Program-made: the position numbers and the translations under genes
Notes under the pieces: model-generated
What the model was told of the DNA's origin: nothing
The model's database searches: none
Seen by the model: the letters and a program-made list of their open reading frames with translations, nothing else
Part shown: one piece after another, positions 36,111 through 46,900 of the stretch
How the letters are laid out: each line of letters starts with the position of its first letter
Position numbering within the stretch: position 1 is the first letter of the stretch
DNA from: Amia ocellicauda
Lineage: Eukaryota; Chordata; Actinopteri; Amiiformes; Amiidae
Length of the DNA stretch: 64,000 nt
Assembly: GCF_036373705.1 (NCBI RefSeq)
Contig: NC_089869.1
Location: 4,866,676-4,930,675 of the forward strand
Direction: 5' to 3'

Positions 36111-37246
36111 ACTTTGTCTCTCCAATACTAAAATTTGGAAGTAATTTTATAGGTCCTTGCCACAGCAGACCAAGTCATTAAATGCTATAATAATATTCAA
36201 TGTATCGCAGCTGTGACTGGGAACATTTGATGTCACAGAGCCCTTCTGTATCAGTGTAGAAGTACTTTAATCACAGGCAGGCATGACTGCATGTCCCTTG
36301 GTGCACAAAAACAATTGTGCAGTTGTGCTGCCTTTTATTTCCTCATTTTCTGGAGTCAATGTATCGCTTACCAAAATATGACTCGGCACAAGGTGAGGTC
36401 TGTGGCAGCCTGGAGCCCCAAAATGGGTTTGGTTTTTGTAATGAGTTCTGAAACCATGGCGACGGCGTCTCTGCACTCCACTGAGATAAACAGGAAAAGG
36501 CCCCAGAGAGTTAAGGCTAGGGCTGAATTCTTGGATACCAGGATCACACACCCATCTGGCAGTCTCAGCCCTTTCCTTGAGTTCCCTGCAGATTCTTTAA
36601 TAGGATTTATGGACAGGACAGACACTGTGACTTTCTAACCTGTGCAACAAGAGGTAAAGCGATGTATTGTGTTAAGCAAGTGTAATTGTGTTTACACAAA
36701 ATATTTAAACCCTACTTGCAGCTTGACAATGGCAATTAATACAGATTTTTTTTTTTTTTTTTTTTTTTTCTGTTCTTTAACCTGTGCTGTAATTCTTTGT
36801 TGTGTGAAGTGGCTCATCTGTCACTCGGTCAGTATTGTCAGGCTGTATTAGTGGGTTCTGCTGCAGTACAGTTCTGTATCATTCAGCATGGACTGGTGTA
36901 AAAATAAGTGTGCTGCCTCAACACAGAGGAATATAAATGGTGTTGCATTGACTGTGCTCTGTTTGCATGAGGTAGTTTTCCAATGGTAAATCTCTCTTAA
37001 TGAGAGAGAAAACGGATTTATCTGTATCCTTGCAATAACTAGGGCACACTATTTTTAAATTGAAATAAGTCCCTAGAACCATATATATCCTATGTGGTTT
37101 ACCTTAATCTAGACAGTGGTAGCTACTTTTATATGAAATCTGCAGCACAGCCTCAGTCTGAACAGCACAGTTAGGCTGGGGGATGATGAATTAAAGCTTC
37201 AGTAAATAACAGGAATAACAAACTTATTTTTATTTCTTTTTCTTAG
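31734..37246 (+). other. Putative 5' UTR intron of itprip
   Basis: About 5.5 kb between the proposed donor and the acceptor TTCTTAG at 37240-37246. It contains simple repeats: A25 (31967-31991), ATT repeats (32007-32061 and 36071-36109), an A-run followed by TA repeats (35708-35746) and T24 (36746-36769). A more GC-rich block at about 36370-36653 ends in AGAG|GTAAAG and may be an alternative non-coding exon. No protein-coding signature was found. Confidence 0.45.
32007..32061. repeat. (ATT)n trinucleotide microsatellite
   Basis: About 18 tandem units. An A25 run lies 16 bases upstream of it. Confidence 0.95.
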
Positions 37247-37258
37247 AGACTAAAGAGG

Positions 37259-38875
37259 ATGCAGGGTGGGATATTTAAGGTATGTGTGGTGGTGGCAGCA
37301 GCCATCCTCAACCACCCTTTGTTCCTCCAAAGGGAGAATACTACCATCCCTGAGCGGGATGCTGAGGTCATCTCCCGCATGAAGGACCATGAGGAGAGGT
37401 TGCTGGCTGAAAAGGTACGGCTGGAGCAGGAGGTGTCTCGGGCAGATCAGGAGCCACCTAAGGCAGATCCGGAGGACAGCCCTAGCTGGGACTTCTGGAG
37501 CGCTCTTTCTATGATCATCTTCCTCACGATTGAGATCTGGAGACAGGATTACCAAGACACTGCCATGCAGGACGCCAATCATGAGGAAGAGGACTACTTT
37601 CCTGCTGGGAACATCTCCGCAAGGACCCCTCTCCCAGACAAAGCCGTCCTTGGCAGCTTTCACGAGAGGTGTATCCGTATCTCAGGCAATGAGAGCTGGA
37701 GGTTGCGGGAATTCGTGGAGGGTTTTGCTGATGACCTCCTGGAAGCCCTGAGGAGCGTCTGCAACAGGGATGCCGACATGGAGGTTGAAGACTGTATCGG
37801 TGTGGGGAGCATGTACGAAAATTGGAGGGTGAGCAAGCCTCTCGTGTGCGATCTGATAGTCCCCTTTGCCCCACCAGAGCCGTACCGCTTCAAGTTTCAG
37901 CTCTGGTGCAACTCGGGGAACAACATACCACCAGACAGACAGGGGTGTGGCAGAATCAAGGTGGTAAAAGCCAATGAAGATGGGCCTGGCTGCCTCTGTG
38001 GTAAGACCAACCTGGGTGAGGACATGCTGTGTCTGCTGCATAGCAAAAACGAGAAGCTTAAAGTCAGTGATGCCATGGATGATGTTCTGTGCTCCAAGAA
38101 CACACCTTACTTGGCCAAAGACCAGGTAATGAAGTGGTTCCAGATCTCCATCACCAAAGCATGGAACCGCATCTCTCACAAGTACGATTTTGAGCTCATG
38201 TTCCGTAACCTGGATTCACCTGGAGCTCTGAAGATAAGATTCCGATCAGGGAAGCTCATCACCTTCAACATCACTCCCGTTGTCCAACTTGAAGACACAG
38301 ATGCGTATTTTGTCTCACACTTTACCCTTAATGACGACAATGCTTCAGATATTTATTGGCCTCTTACCTTTGCCGTCTATGAGAAAAACCTGCTGAAATC
38401 TTTATCCAAGAGACTGCCAGACAATCCTTGCCATATTAGCTGCCTTCAGATTGTCTCGTTCTTGAACAGGAAGCAGACAAGTCTCACAGGCAAAAGTGCC
38501 CTAACCAACTACCACCTGAAGACTATACTGCTGCACTTGCTCTTAAGCAAACCTTCTTCAGAGTGGCGCTCTGAACATCTGGAGAAGAGACTACGGGATG
38601 TCCTGCGGTTTCTGGAGAAAAGTCTTCAGGAGAAGAAGTTGTATCATGTCTTAATTGGAAACAAACAAGTTCCAAAGGACGTTACCATTCCATCGGTTTT
38701 CCGAGCTGTGGAGCCTCTGAATCTGTTCCGCCCCCTTGTATTACATAGGTCTCTTTATGCCAAAACAATGGAGCACTTCCAGGAAATGCTCAAAAATGCA
38801 CCTGTCCTGATTCAGGAGTACACCCCACACTTTCCAAATGGGAGCGTACATACAAGCCTCAATGCAAGTCTATAG
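37259..38875 (+). CDS. itprip: Inositol 1,4,5-trisphosphate receptor-interacting protein (ITPRIP, DANGER)
   Basis: A single coding exon of 538 residues (human about 547). The start aligns with the mammalian start: a hydrophobic N-terminal segment (IFKVCVVVAAAILNHPLFL, residues 5-23), then RENTTIPE with an N-T-T sequon at 27. A charged coiled-coil-like stretch spans about 35-62 and a second hydrophobic segment 79-94 (WSALSMIIFLTIEIW). The rest is the Mab-21-like, nucleotidyltransferase-fold region, with SMYENWRVSKPLVCDL, PEPYRFKFQLWC, GEDMLCLLHS, QVMKWFQ and the C-terminal EPLNLFRP and LKNAPVLIQEY blocks. Mammalian ITPRIP binds IP3 receptors and increases their calcium-dependent inhibition. 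A spliced 5' UTR is likely because an acceptor lies 12 bases upstream of the ATG. Confidence 0.97.
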   Translation: MQGGIFKVCVVVAAAILNHPLFLQRENTTIPERDAEVISRMKDHEERLLAEKVRLEQEVSRADQEPPKADPEDSPSWDFWSALSMIIFLTIEIWRQDYQDTAMQDANHEEEDYFPAGNISARTPLPDKAVLGSFHERCIRISGNESWRLREFVEGFADDLLEALRSVCNRDADMEVEDCIGVGSMYENWRVSKPLVCDLIVPFAPPEPYRFKFQLWCNSGNNIPPDRQGCGRIKVVKANEDGPGCLCGKTNLGEDMLCLLHSKNEKLKVSDAMDDVLCSKNTPYLAKDQVMKWFQISITKAWNRISHKYDFELMFRNLDSPGALKIRFRSGKLITFNITPVVQLEDTDAYFVSHFTLNDDNASDIYWPLTFAVYEKNLLKSLSKRLPDNPCHISCLQIVSFLNRKQTSLTGKSALTNYHLKTILLHLLLSKPSSEWRSEHLEKRLRDVLRFLEKSLQEKKLYHVLIGNKQVPKDVTIPSVFRAVEPLNLFRPLVLHRSLYAKTMEHFQEMLKNAPVLIQEYTPHFPNGSVHTSLNASL

Positions 38876-39847
38876 TCCTCAGTAGTTTACAGACACGAAC
38901 ACATGGAAATACTGTGACATCTGTGGAAGGAGGATATCTTATAAACCTGGTTTCATGTGGTAATTCCAGTTGTGTTAATCTTATGTTGTGACTGTGGCCT
39001 GCTCCTCTGGCAGTGGGTTTCTACATAAGAAAATATAATTTAAACAGACTTCTCCTTATGTTTGATTTTCAAGCATTTCCTGCAAAAACAACCTTATCGG
39101 GAGATGAGTCATAACAGTTAACACATCTGTGTACTGATCTTCGGTGAATGAGGTTACCATTATAGGAGTTAGAACAGACCAGATAATCATTCTAGCCTGG
39201 TCTTTGTGCAACTAGAACAACTTGTCACAGAATTACAGGAAGAGCAAACCCACCAAGTTTGAAAGTAGTATAAATATAAATGGTTTTCAGACCAGAATGT
39301 ATGCAATTATTGCAGATTACATGAAACATGGTTCCATGATAGTACTGTTACTGAGGCACATTCTATTATTGCACTGTAGATTTCCACAACAGAGGACTAG
39401 GTCTGTTAATGTGTAAGAACAATATCGATTTGTGTTGCTAAACTTGGAAAATATTAACATAATGAGTTCTGTCATTAGAAGCATTCTATAGTTAAACCTT
39501 GTTTCTATCAGCTTTTAACTGGCTGAAGGAAACAAGTGACCAGGAAACATTGCAGATTATATTGACAACAACTTTTGCATTCATAGCCATATCCACATCT
39601 CCAGTTAAGTCTGAACTGAGCTGGAATTGAAGTTTCATCTGGTTGTTCTGAAATGAAATTGTTACCATTTCAGGAATGGTTCAAAATAAGTCATGCATCT
39701 TTAATTAGATTTAATGTCATGCTTGACTGCAACATAAATCTAGTTTAAAATCATTGCAAATCAGAGACAAAAACTAAATATCAACAAGGATGTGAGAATG
39801 AGGCCTGACTAAATATACCTTAAACTTCTCCAAATTGCTTGCAGATT

Positions 39848-40133
39848 TATATATATCCATCTATCCTTGAAACCACTTATCCTGGTGAGGGTTGTGGGGA
39901 GGCCAGAGCCAATCCCGGCAGGCATAGGGCGCAAGGCAGGAAATACACCCAGGACAGGATGCCAGTCCATCACTGGGCAACACACACACAGCAATTTAGA
40001 GAGACCAATCAACCTAACCCGCATGTCTTTATACAGTGGGAGGAAACTGGAATGCCCAGAGAAACCTACGCGGACATGCAGAGAACATGCAAACGCCACA
40101 CAGACAGGCCCCCCAAGCTGGGACTCAAAGCAT
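39848..40133 (+). repeat. Dispersed repeat widespread in fish genomes
   Basis: The segment contains the recurring phrases CTTATCCTGGTGAGGGT, CAATCCCGGCAGGCA, GGATGCCAGTCCATCAC, CAATTTAGAGAGACCAATC, GTGGGAGGAAACTGGA and AGAACATGCAAACGCCACAC. I recognise these as a moderately old interspersed repeat found in many fish genomes. Its class is not clear to me. It can be translated without stops over long stretches, but that frame is not a known protein. Confidence 0.75.
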
Positions 40134-40454
40134 TTGTATGACAGTTTATATTGGTGTGAATAGGTTTGATCTGACATCACACCCCATTGGAATGTAGTTC
40201 ACTTAGATCCATTTTTGTTTGCACTGGCAGACATAACGGCTGTCTCCAGCATGGCAGTGAACTATTTGTGTGAACTTGCAGATGCTTCTAACCAAACCAT
40301 TTTTTTTAAACTGCATTTTTAAAAACATTTTTAAGAGCTTAGTTTAAATAGCTATTTTGTACATTTTATATTTGTATAGGCTGGTTGTACAAATATTTAA
40401 GTATTGTAAATTAAACTAAATTGATGTCATGTTGCATCTATATAGCATACTTTG

Positions 40455-40460
40455 AATAAA
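40455..40460 (+). terminator. Poly(A) signal AATAAA, probably itprip
   Basis: Canonical AATAAA followed within 40 bases by a T-rich element (TTTTTTTTTCTATG), the usual layout of a vertebrate cleavage site. Confidence 0.45.
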
Positions 40461-43400
40461 ATCCCTTTTCTCTGATTTTTTTTTTTCTATGTTGCTTAAT
40501 ATTCTATTGCCTTTTATACTTAGACGTTCATACATACATTTTCACTTTCTTTAACAAATAATAATGACATGTTTAAAATAGATAATTCATATCTATTAAA
40601 AATAGATAATATGACCTGGTTGTGTCTCTTTACCTGCATATTGTGAAAGTGTACAGTATTTTTCTTTAAATGTTTGCACAATGACTAAATGTACAGTGTG
40701 TGCAGTATTTATTTTAACATGTTTAATGGACAATTCTCTAAAACAGTGGTCTCCAACCCTGGTCCTGGTCCTGGAGAGCCCCTATCCTGCAGGTTTTAGA
40801 GGTTACCCTTGTATAACCAATTTATAAACACCTGAAAGTATTTAATTGGAAACAAGCAGGTGCTGTGATCAATAGTTTGTAAAAGGATTGATTTTGAGCC
40901 GTAATCTGAATACCTGCAGCATCCTGAGGGAAGAATTACCTTGTTGACTTGATTGATTAATAACTCCCATGTTTTCCAGGTTTGTAGATATTGGTGACTT
41001 AGGGTGACCTATAAGATTAAGTGAATTGGGGCTCTCCAGGACCAGGGTTGGAGACCACTGCTCTAAAATATTGGGGAAGATTAAATGAGGGTATCATTAA
41101 AGTGTTCTCAATTTACTGAATGCATCTTAGATCTTACAGTATAATGTTGCCGATCAATCGACCCCGTAGAACGCTATAATTGCTGAAATGCTCTGACAAT
41201 TGTAGAATTGCCTTTGCACTGTTCTCAACAATGTTATGTTGGAATTTTATATATATTTTATACTACAAAATAGTTTTTCTTTTGTGTTTCTCACCATGTG
41301 TTGCTTTGAAACACCTCAGTGTCTTATGAAACTGCTATATTAAACATTGCGAGGACCTGAAGTTAACATTTCTCTTTTCAGAAATATTTATCACTTGAGA
41401 GCACTTAATGGAAAACAAATGTTTTGGCAGTAGTCCCTTAAGTATGAGGATAACATCTGTGAATGGCTAGAATTGTTCAATCTTGTAACCTACAGGACAG
41501 AGTAGAGATGTTTTGGGGAATGGGATGGGCATTATTGTAGGAATATAGTAAGGGGCATATACTTACAACATAAAACGTAGAACCTCCTTTCAACGAGATA
41601 TCCAAGGAGCAAATTATATAGTACTGGCTGAGTTTCTAGTGGATATGTGAATGCTAGATTAAAAAACAAACAAACAACTGGAGTCACTATTGTTAAAGCA
41701 AACTACTTCTCATTCACAAAACACAATCTAGCAATTTCCACTTTCACTTGTTTGTTTTATGTATTTATTTTTAAACATTTTGTTTGGGTTTTTCATCCTG
41801 ACCTTTAATGTCACAATTTGTACATATACTCATCACAAGCACTGTAGCAACAGCAATTCAAACAATTTCTTAACTGGAAAACAGTTGCCTTTTAGAAACT
41901 ATGTTTAAATTGAAAACCTATTTCTAGCACAATGTCTGTCTATCCTTCTGCATGAGAGCTCAGAAAAATGATTTCCCTTTGAGAAAGAGCTTACTAACAG
42001 GGGGATTAGATATTTTCATTAAAATGCTAATTTTCAGGTACAGTACTACATTGAAGTACATATATTTTTTATAATCTCAATGAGGATGATTTATATAACA
42101 TGCTAACATATTTTTGTAATTGAAATAGGTTTTATCCTTGACAATGTGCTATTTTATTTCAGTAACGTGTACTACCGACAAATAACAAAGTGCTATAAAT
42201 GTAAATTTTTATTCATTTGTATTTGGTAATCCAAGGTAGCATTTTATTAAATTTGTTCATGTTTTAGCGTTTGGTCCTATGCTAGAAAAAATAAATAAAA
42301 CAAAAAGGTGATTTTTCTTTTTCAACATTTCTTTTTGTGTTTTCTTTTCACACTTTACCTAGGTGAAAAAGTGGTATAGAACTAGATTTCCTGTGCAGAA
42401 AACCAACCAGGCTCACACAGCAGGTAATTTCTAAAGATGTAGCATAATTTCTGTTTTAGTGTGGAGGAAACGCCCTGTATGGTTGTAAAAGTGTTCCCTC
42501 TAACACAGTCAAGTGTTGCTTGAAACAAAGAGGAACCTGCCACAAACTTAATTGTACAGTGCAATTTCCTGCCTTTAGTTTCGATCAGAGTTCTTCACAT
42601 CAGTTTTGCAGTACAAACCAATCAAGGAGAAAGTGACTTCAGACAAGTATGAACAGCTTCTCAGCACATTAGGCTAATCCATTTGGTTAAAGTATGTTGT
42701 ATTACATGTATATTAAAGTAACTTTATTGAATATAGTACTGATCTTATTTCCATTAACGTTTTTGTTTTAATTAGGAACAGAATTGCAAAACATACCCCA
42801 TCCTGTTGCTCAATACAGCCACTTGAACACTTCAAAATATAGGTACTGCCTGCCAAAAAGATTGGCACAGCAACAGCCCAGAATGTTACATGATGCTTAG
42901 ATGTTATGGTCACATTTGTTTATTACACCCCATTGGTGGTCTCGTCATTGTCAAACAGAGTAGCTCACTTCCTAATGAGGAGGAACTCTCCCTTCAGCAG
43001 GACAGGAAATGGTCTCACTAGTCTCAAAACACTCAAGCTTTAATAGAAAGGCAATGTGTGGATTGCTGCCACTACTTAAGCAAACATTTTGCAATGTCCT
43101 GCAGTGTGGGAGTCCTACATTATATGGTATAATGTATACATTTAAAGATTGCTAGTTGTTCTGCCATTAGAAAGACTCCATGTGCAAACTGCTGAATGCA
43201 CACTGACTAGATACCCCCCCTACTTGTTCACCTGCTGTTCCCAAATAATTGTGGGTATTATTTTCTTGTGTAATGGATATTGTATTAATATTTTTGGATG
43301 TTAATATTGGATATTGTGGTGTATTCCTCAGAGTAATTGCATTGCCCCCCACAAAACACCATTGGCACTAGCTGTTCCTTCAAACCAAAGTAAAACATAC

Positions 43401-43630
43401 TTTGACATTTAATTTTCTATACACCAAATACCTGCTTCAAATTTGTGGTTTATACAATTATATGAAAATATTGTATAGGAAATAATTAATAACCGTAATA
43501 TTTGCAGACCTGAGAATTTCAACTACCTAGTTTGGGTGAAACTTTTTAGACAATGGTAAATATGTATATGCTTGTATAATTATACTTAAATAAAAAACTC
43601 AAAGCTGCAACACCAGTACAACAAACTGGA
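40461..43630. other. Intergenic region between itprip and gsto1 (convergent)
   Basis: AT-rich sequence between the 3' ends of two convergent genes. It contains one hAT-like MITE (40745-41060). No coding signal was seen in the rest. Confidence 0.55.
40745..41060. mobile_element. hAT-like MITE, CAGTGGTCTCC family
   Basis: The ends CAGTGGTCTCCAACCCTGG and its inverted partner (to CCACTG at 41060) are close inverted repeats. CTCTAAAA occurs at 40736-40743 and again at 41061-41068 as an 8-bp target duplication, with one extra A on the left. The body is non-coding. It shares termini with the elements at 46340-46645 and 48368-48704. Confidence 0.85.
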
Positions 43631-43636
43631 TTTATT
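43631..43636 (-). terminator. Poly(A) signal AATAAA, probably gsto1
   Basis: TTTATT on the plus strand, AATAAA on the gene strand, about 340 bases beyond the gsto1 stop codon. A plausible 3' UTR length. Confidence 0.45.
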
Positions 43637-43974
43637 GACACAATATCAAAATAACTGAATTTGCAGTATCAGAAGTTTTAATGACATTATAGAGAACAGG
43701 ATACACACAGAAATAGCTTCTATAACAGATTACATACTAGTTTGCTCAAAATACATTAATCATCAGATTGATCTATTTAAAAAAAAAACAGCCATGCTAG
43801 AGAGAATTCATTTTGAAACAAAACTGGAGGCTTTGAAGAAATAATGTCCTAAGGGTATAGCCTTGCTTGATTAACTTGAGGACATGGGAAGTCTGATACA
43901 GCAGGTTTTTAACATGAAAATATAAAACCTGGAAAAGAATAAAGAACCTGTATACCAGCATTTTCACCTTGAGC

Positions 43975-46900
43975 TTAAAGACCATAATCATAATTAGGTT
44001 TGCCATCAATGTACGTCTTGTAAAAGGCCTTGTAAGTGTCGGAGTCAATAATGCTGGCCTTCACTGAGGGGTCCTGCAACATGCGCTCGGTCCAGCTCTT
44101 CAACTCTGGAATGCTATCCAGGCAGCTGGGAGATTTAAAAGAAAAAGAGTCAAGGGACATTCAAATGTTAGTGTACAATCAATAGTCCTCAAAGCCCAGA
44201 CTTAAGTAGTGGTTGCAAATTGACCTGTGGAAGGGAATTATGACAATACCAATACATACAGTTGCAAAGAGAGCGATTCCATCCTCTCAAACCACGGCCA
44301 GATCATATAGTCAATCATAGACACAGAGTCTCCGCCGAAGAACTTGATCTTTCTCTTGACAAGGATCTGCAAAATTAAAAGCAGGAATTTAAGAGAGAGC
44401 CTACTATACATGCACACATTGTAGTTAAATTTGCTCCATAGACTTTGCCAGAGAGATATTCTGATTAGGGGCAAGTTCCACTTGGCTCAAATTCCCATCA
44501 AGGATATTGTTAGACACCATAAAACATACCAGCAATTCATGATTTGCACTTGATGTTAAAAATCTTTTGGATAACGCAAGCCCCTCAGTAGTGGTTTCCA
44601 TTTCAAATTATAATAGGCCAAGTAAGATACAAAAAAGGCTATCCAGTGTCCCCTAGACCATGCAGGGTCAGCTCATGTGTATTTACAGCCTACACAGTAT
44701 TTAACAGACATTATGTATTTTTTTAGATGGTTAGAGCAGTCAATGGCATGTTTAAATATTCAGACTACATCATTTCAAATTAGCAGTATTACATCATTCA
44801 GCAGCACAGAAAATTGCATAATTAAAGGAATTGGAAAAAAAAAAAAAAAAAAAATCGGCTTTAATAGAAAAAGTGTCTGCAGCTGCCATAGGAGTCCAGT
44901 TGAGAATTACCAGTGACACAGTCTCTCTCCTATTGCACACGGAGATGTTCAATGCCCCCAGTTCTGATGACTTCTTACCCTAATTGTATGGAATCAAGGC
45001 ACTGAAACAAAACTAAGTGGGTTTTCTTGCCTCATTAAATTTCACAAGGTGTGTCTTTAGTTCTTCCTCCAGTACAGATACATCTTCTCCATTTTTCCTG
45101 GCCATTGGAATCTTGTAAAAATATGAAGTCACCTGAAACAAACAAAAAAAAAGTACAGAACTGAAAGTAACGTTAAGCTCCGTTCTCTTCACCTAGCCAG
45201 GAATCACCCATCATGTAACCTTAAAGGTTTTTTTGACAAATCTAACATTTGTAGACATCTGAAAAAGTGGATATCGTATTCAGAATAGTACATTTAGTTT
45301 CGGAATTATTTTTGCATTATTAAACATGTATATAAACCAGCATAGAACAATACTTTCTCTCTTTTACATTGCAGTGTTTATTGAAAGGGCTCTCTGTTCT
45401 GTCCTATATGCTGAGCCAACCTTGGAGAACTGCTCTTGCAGCATCTTCTGCTGGGCTTTCTCATAGGGATCCTTTGGGAGCAGTTTCTTCCCAGGGTATG
45501 CCTCATCCAGGTAATCACACGTGATTGGGGACTCAGAGATCACCTGACCACTGGGAGTCTCCAGCACTGGGACTAGGCCCAAGGGATTCTTCTCAAGGAA
45601 CCAATCAGGTTTGTCCTTCAGATTGATGTTGACAATCTCATGCCTGTAATGAAAAAAAAAAAAGACTGCATTTATCTAACTGCAATCATAAACCAACTTC
45701 AATCACATTATTGTGTCCAGTTAGCTTATAATGTAAAAACGCTTAGTAGAACAAGGAATGTTATAGTGGTCTGGACACATTATTGCAGAGTCCGAATTAT
45801 ACAATGACAACCTGATGGGGGGGGGGGGGGGGGGGGGGGGGGTCAGCAGAATGAGAGTGTGGTGGGGGGTGATGGTCAAAAATTTTGAGACCGGGGGGAT
45901 GTTGGGTGGTAACCGTGAGAGAGGGGGGGACCGCATTTTACGAGAAACAGAGCGTTACGTTACACGGTTCAACCCCCACCCCCCTCCTTTTTCGAACCCT
46001 GCATTATCTGTGCCAACAGAATTCGTTATATTAACCGGTCTTATAAGGTCCAGTCATCCTAGCCTCCACTAATAAGGTGCATGTGTTGTGGGTTTGAGAT
46101 TGTGTAAACTTACTGGACACCTTTAGCATGAAGGATGAGGCGGGTTCTCTGTGCGTAAGGGCAGAACCTCATGCTGTATAGCCGGAGCTTTCCCTCAGGT
46201 ACAGCACCAGGGGCAGGGCTGCCTGTGGAACAACAACTTTTAACTATTAATACAAGGTATGGCAAAGTGCTTGCCAGAGCAAGCACATGAAAAACTCTGC
46301 AGTGTGAGAATATGAACTACTATTGTTAGCTTATAATACCAGTGGTTATCAACCCTGGTCCTGGAGGATGCCCTACACTGATGTTTTTTGTTCCAACTGA
46401 TCTCTCAATTACTTAATTGAACCCTTATCTGAAGTTATAGTGTCCTAAACCAAAGCCTTTACATGATTTTAAACAGTAGGGGTTTTAAGTTAAGTATAAC
46501 TTATTATCTTAAGGAACCAACTTTTTATCACTTACACAATTTAAAGAGTCAAACGTTACCAAATTATTACTTAAGTAATCGAGAGCTGGTTGGAACATAA
46601 TCCAGCAGGGTAGGGAGTTCTCCACGACCAGGGTTGGAACCACTGTGCTACAGAATTACATTTTAATAAGATATTAAGCGTATGCTTGTCATTAAAATAA
46701 TTGCAAGTGTAGCGGTTAGGGAGCTGGATTTCTGAGCGGATAGTCGTTGGTTCAATCCCAGGTGGGGGGAACTGCTGTTGTTCCATTGACCAAGGTACTG
46801 TGCCTAGATTGCGCCAATAAAAAATACAAATAAAACGAATGATAGGCCTAATGATAATAAACGTGCGTTTGATTTACGTGCGCCAAAGACGCACACTTTA

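Larger units (their letters stand above)
38876..40460 (+). other. itprip 3' UTR (probable)
   Basis: No splice sites or open frames of note follow the stop. The first AATAAA I found downstream on this strand is at 40455-40460, giving a 3' UTR of about 1.6 kb. A repeat lies inside it (39848-40133). Shorter transcripts ending at variant signals are possible. Confidence 0.5.

Noticed and set aside
39839-40163. Long open frames of about 100 codons downstream of itprip
   Set aside because: They lie in a known type of dispersed fish repeat that often translates without stops. There are no splice signals or protein family.
46704-46790. Possible functional tRNA gene
   Set aside because: A and B boxes are present, but the A box is degenerate, the stems do not close by eye, and the downstream part matches a SINE body.
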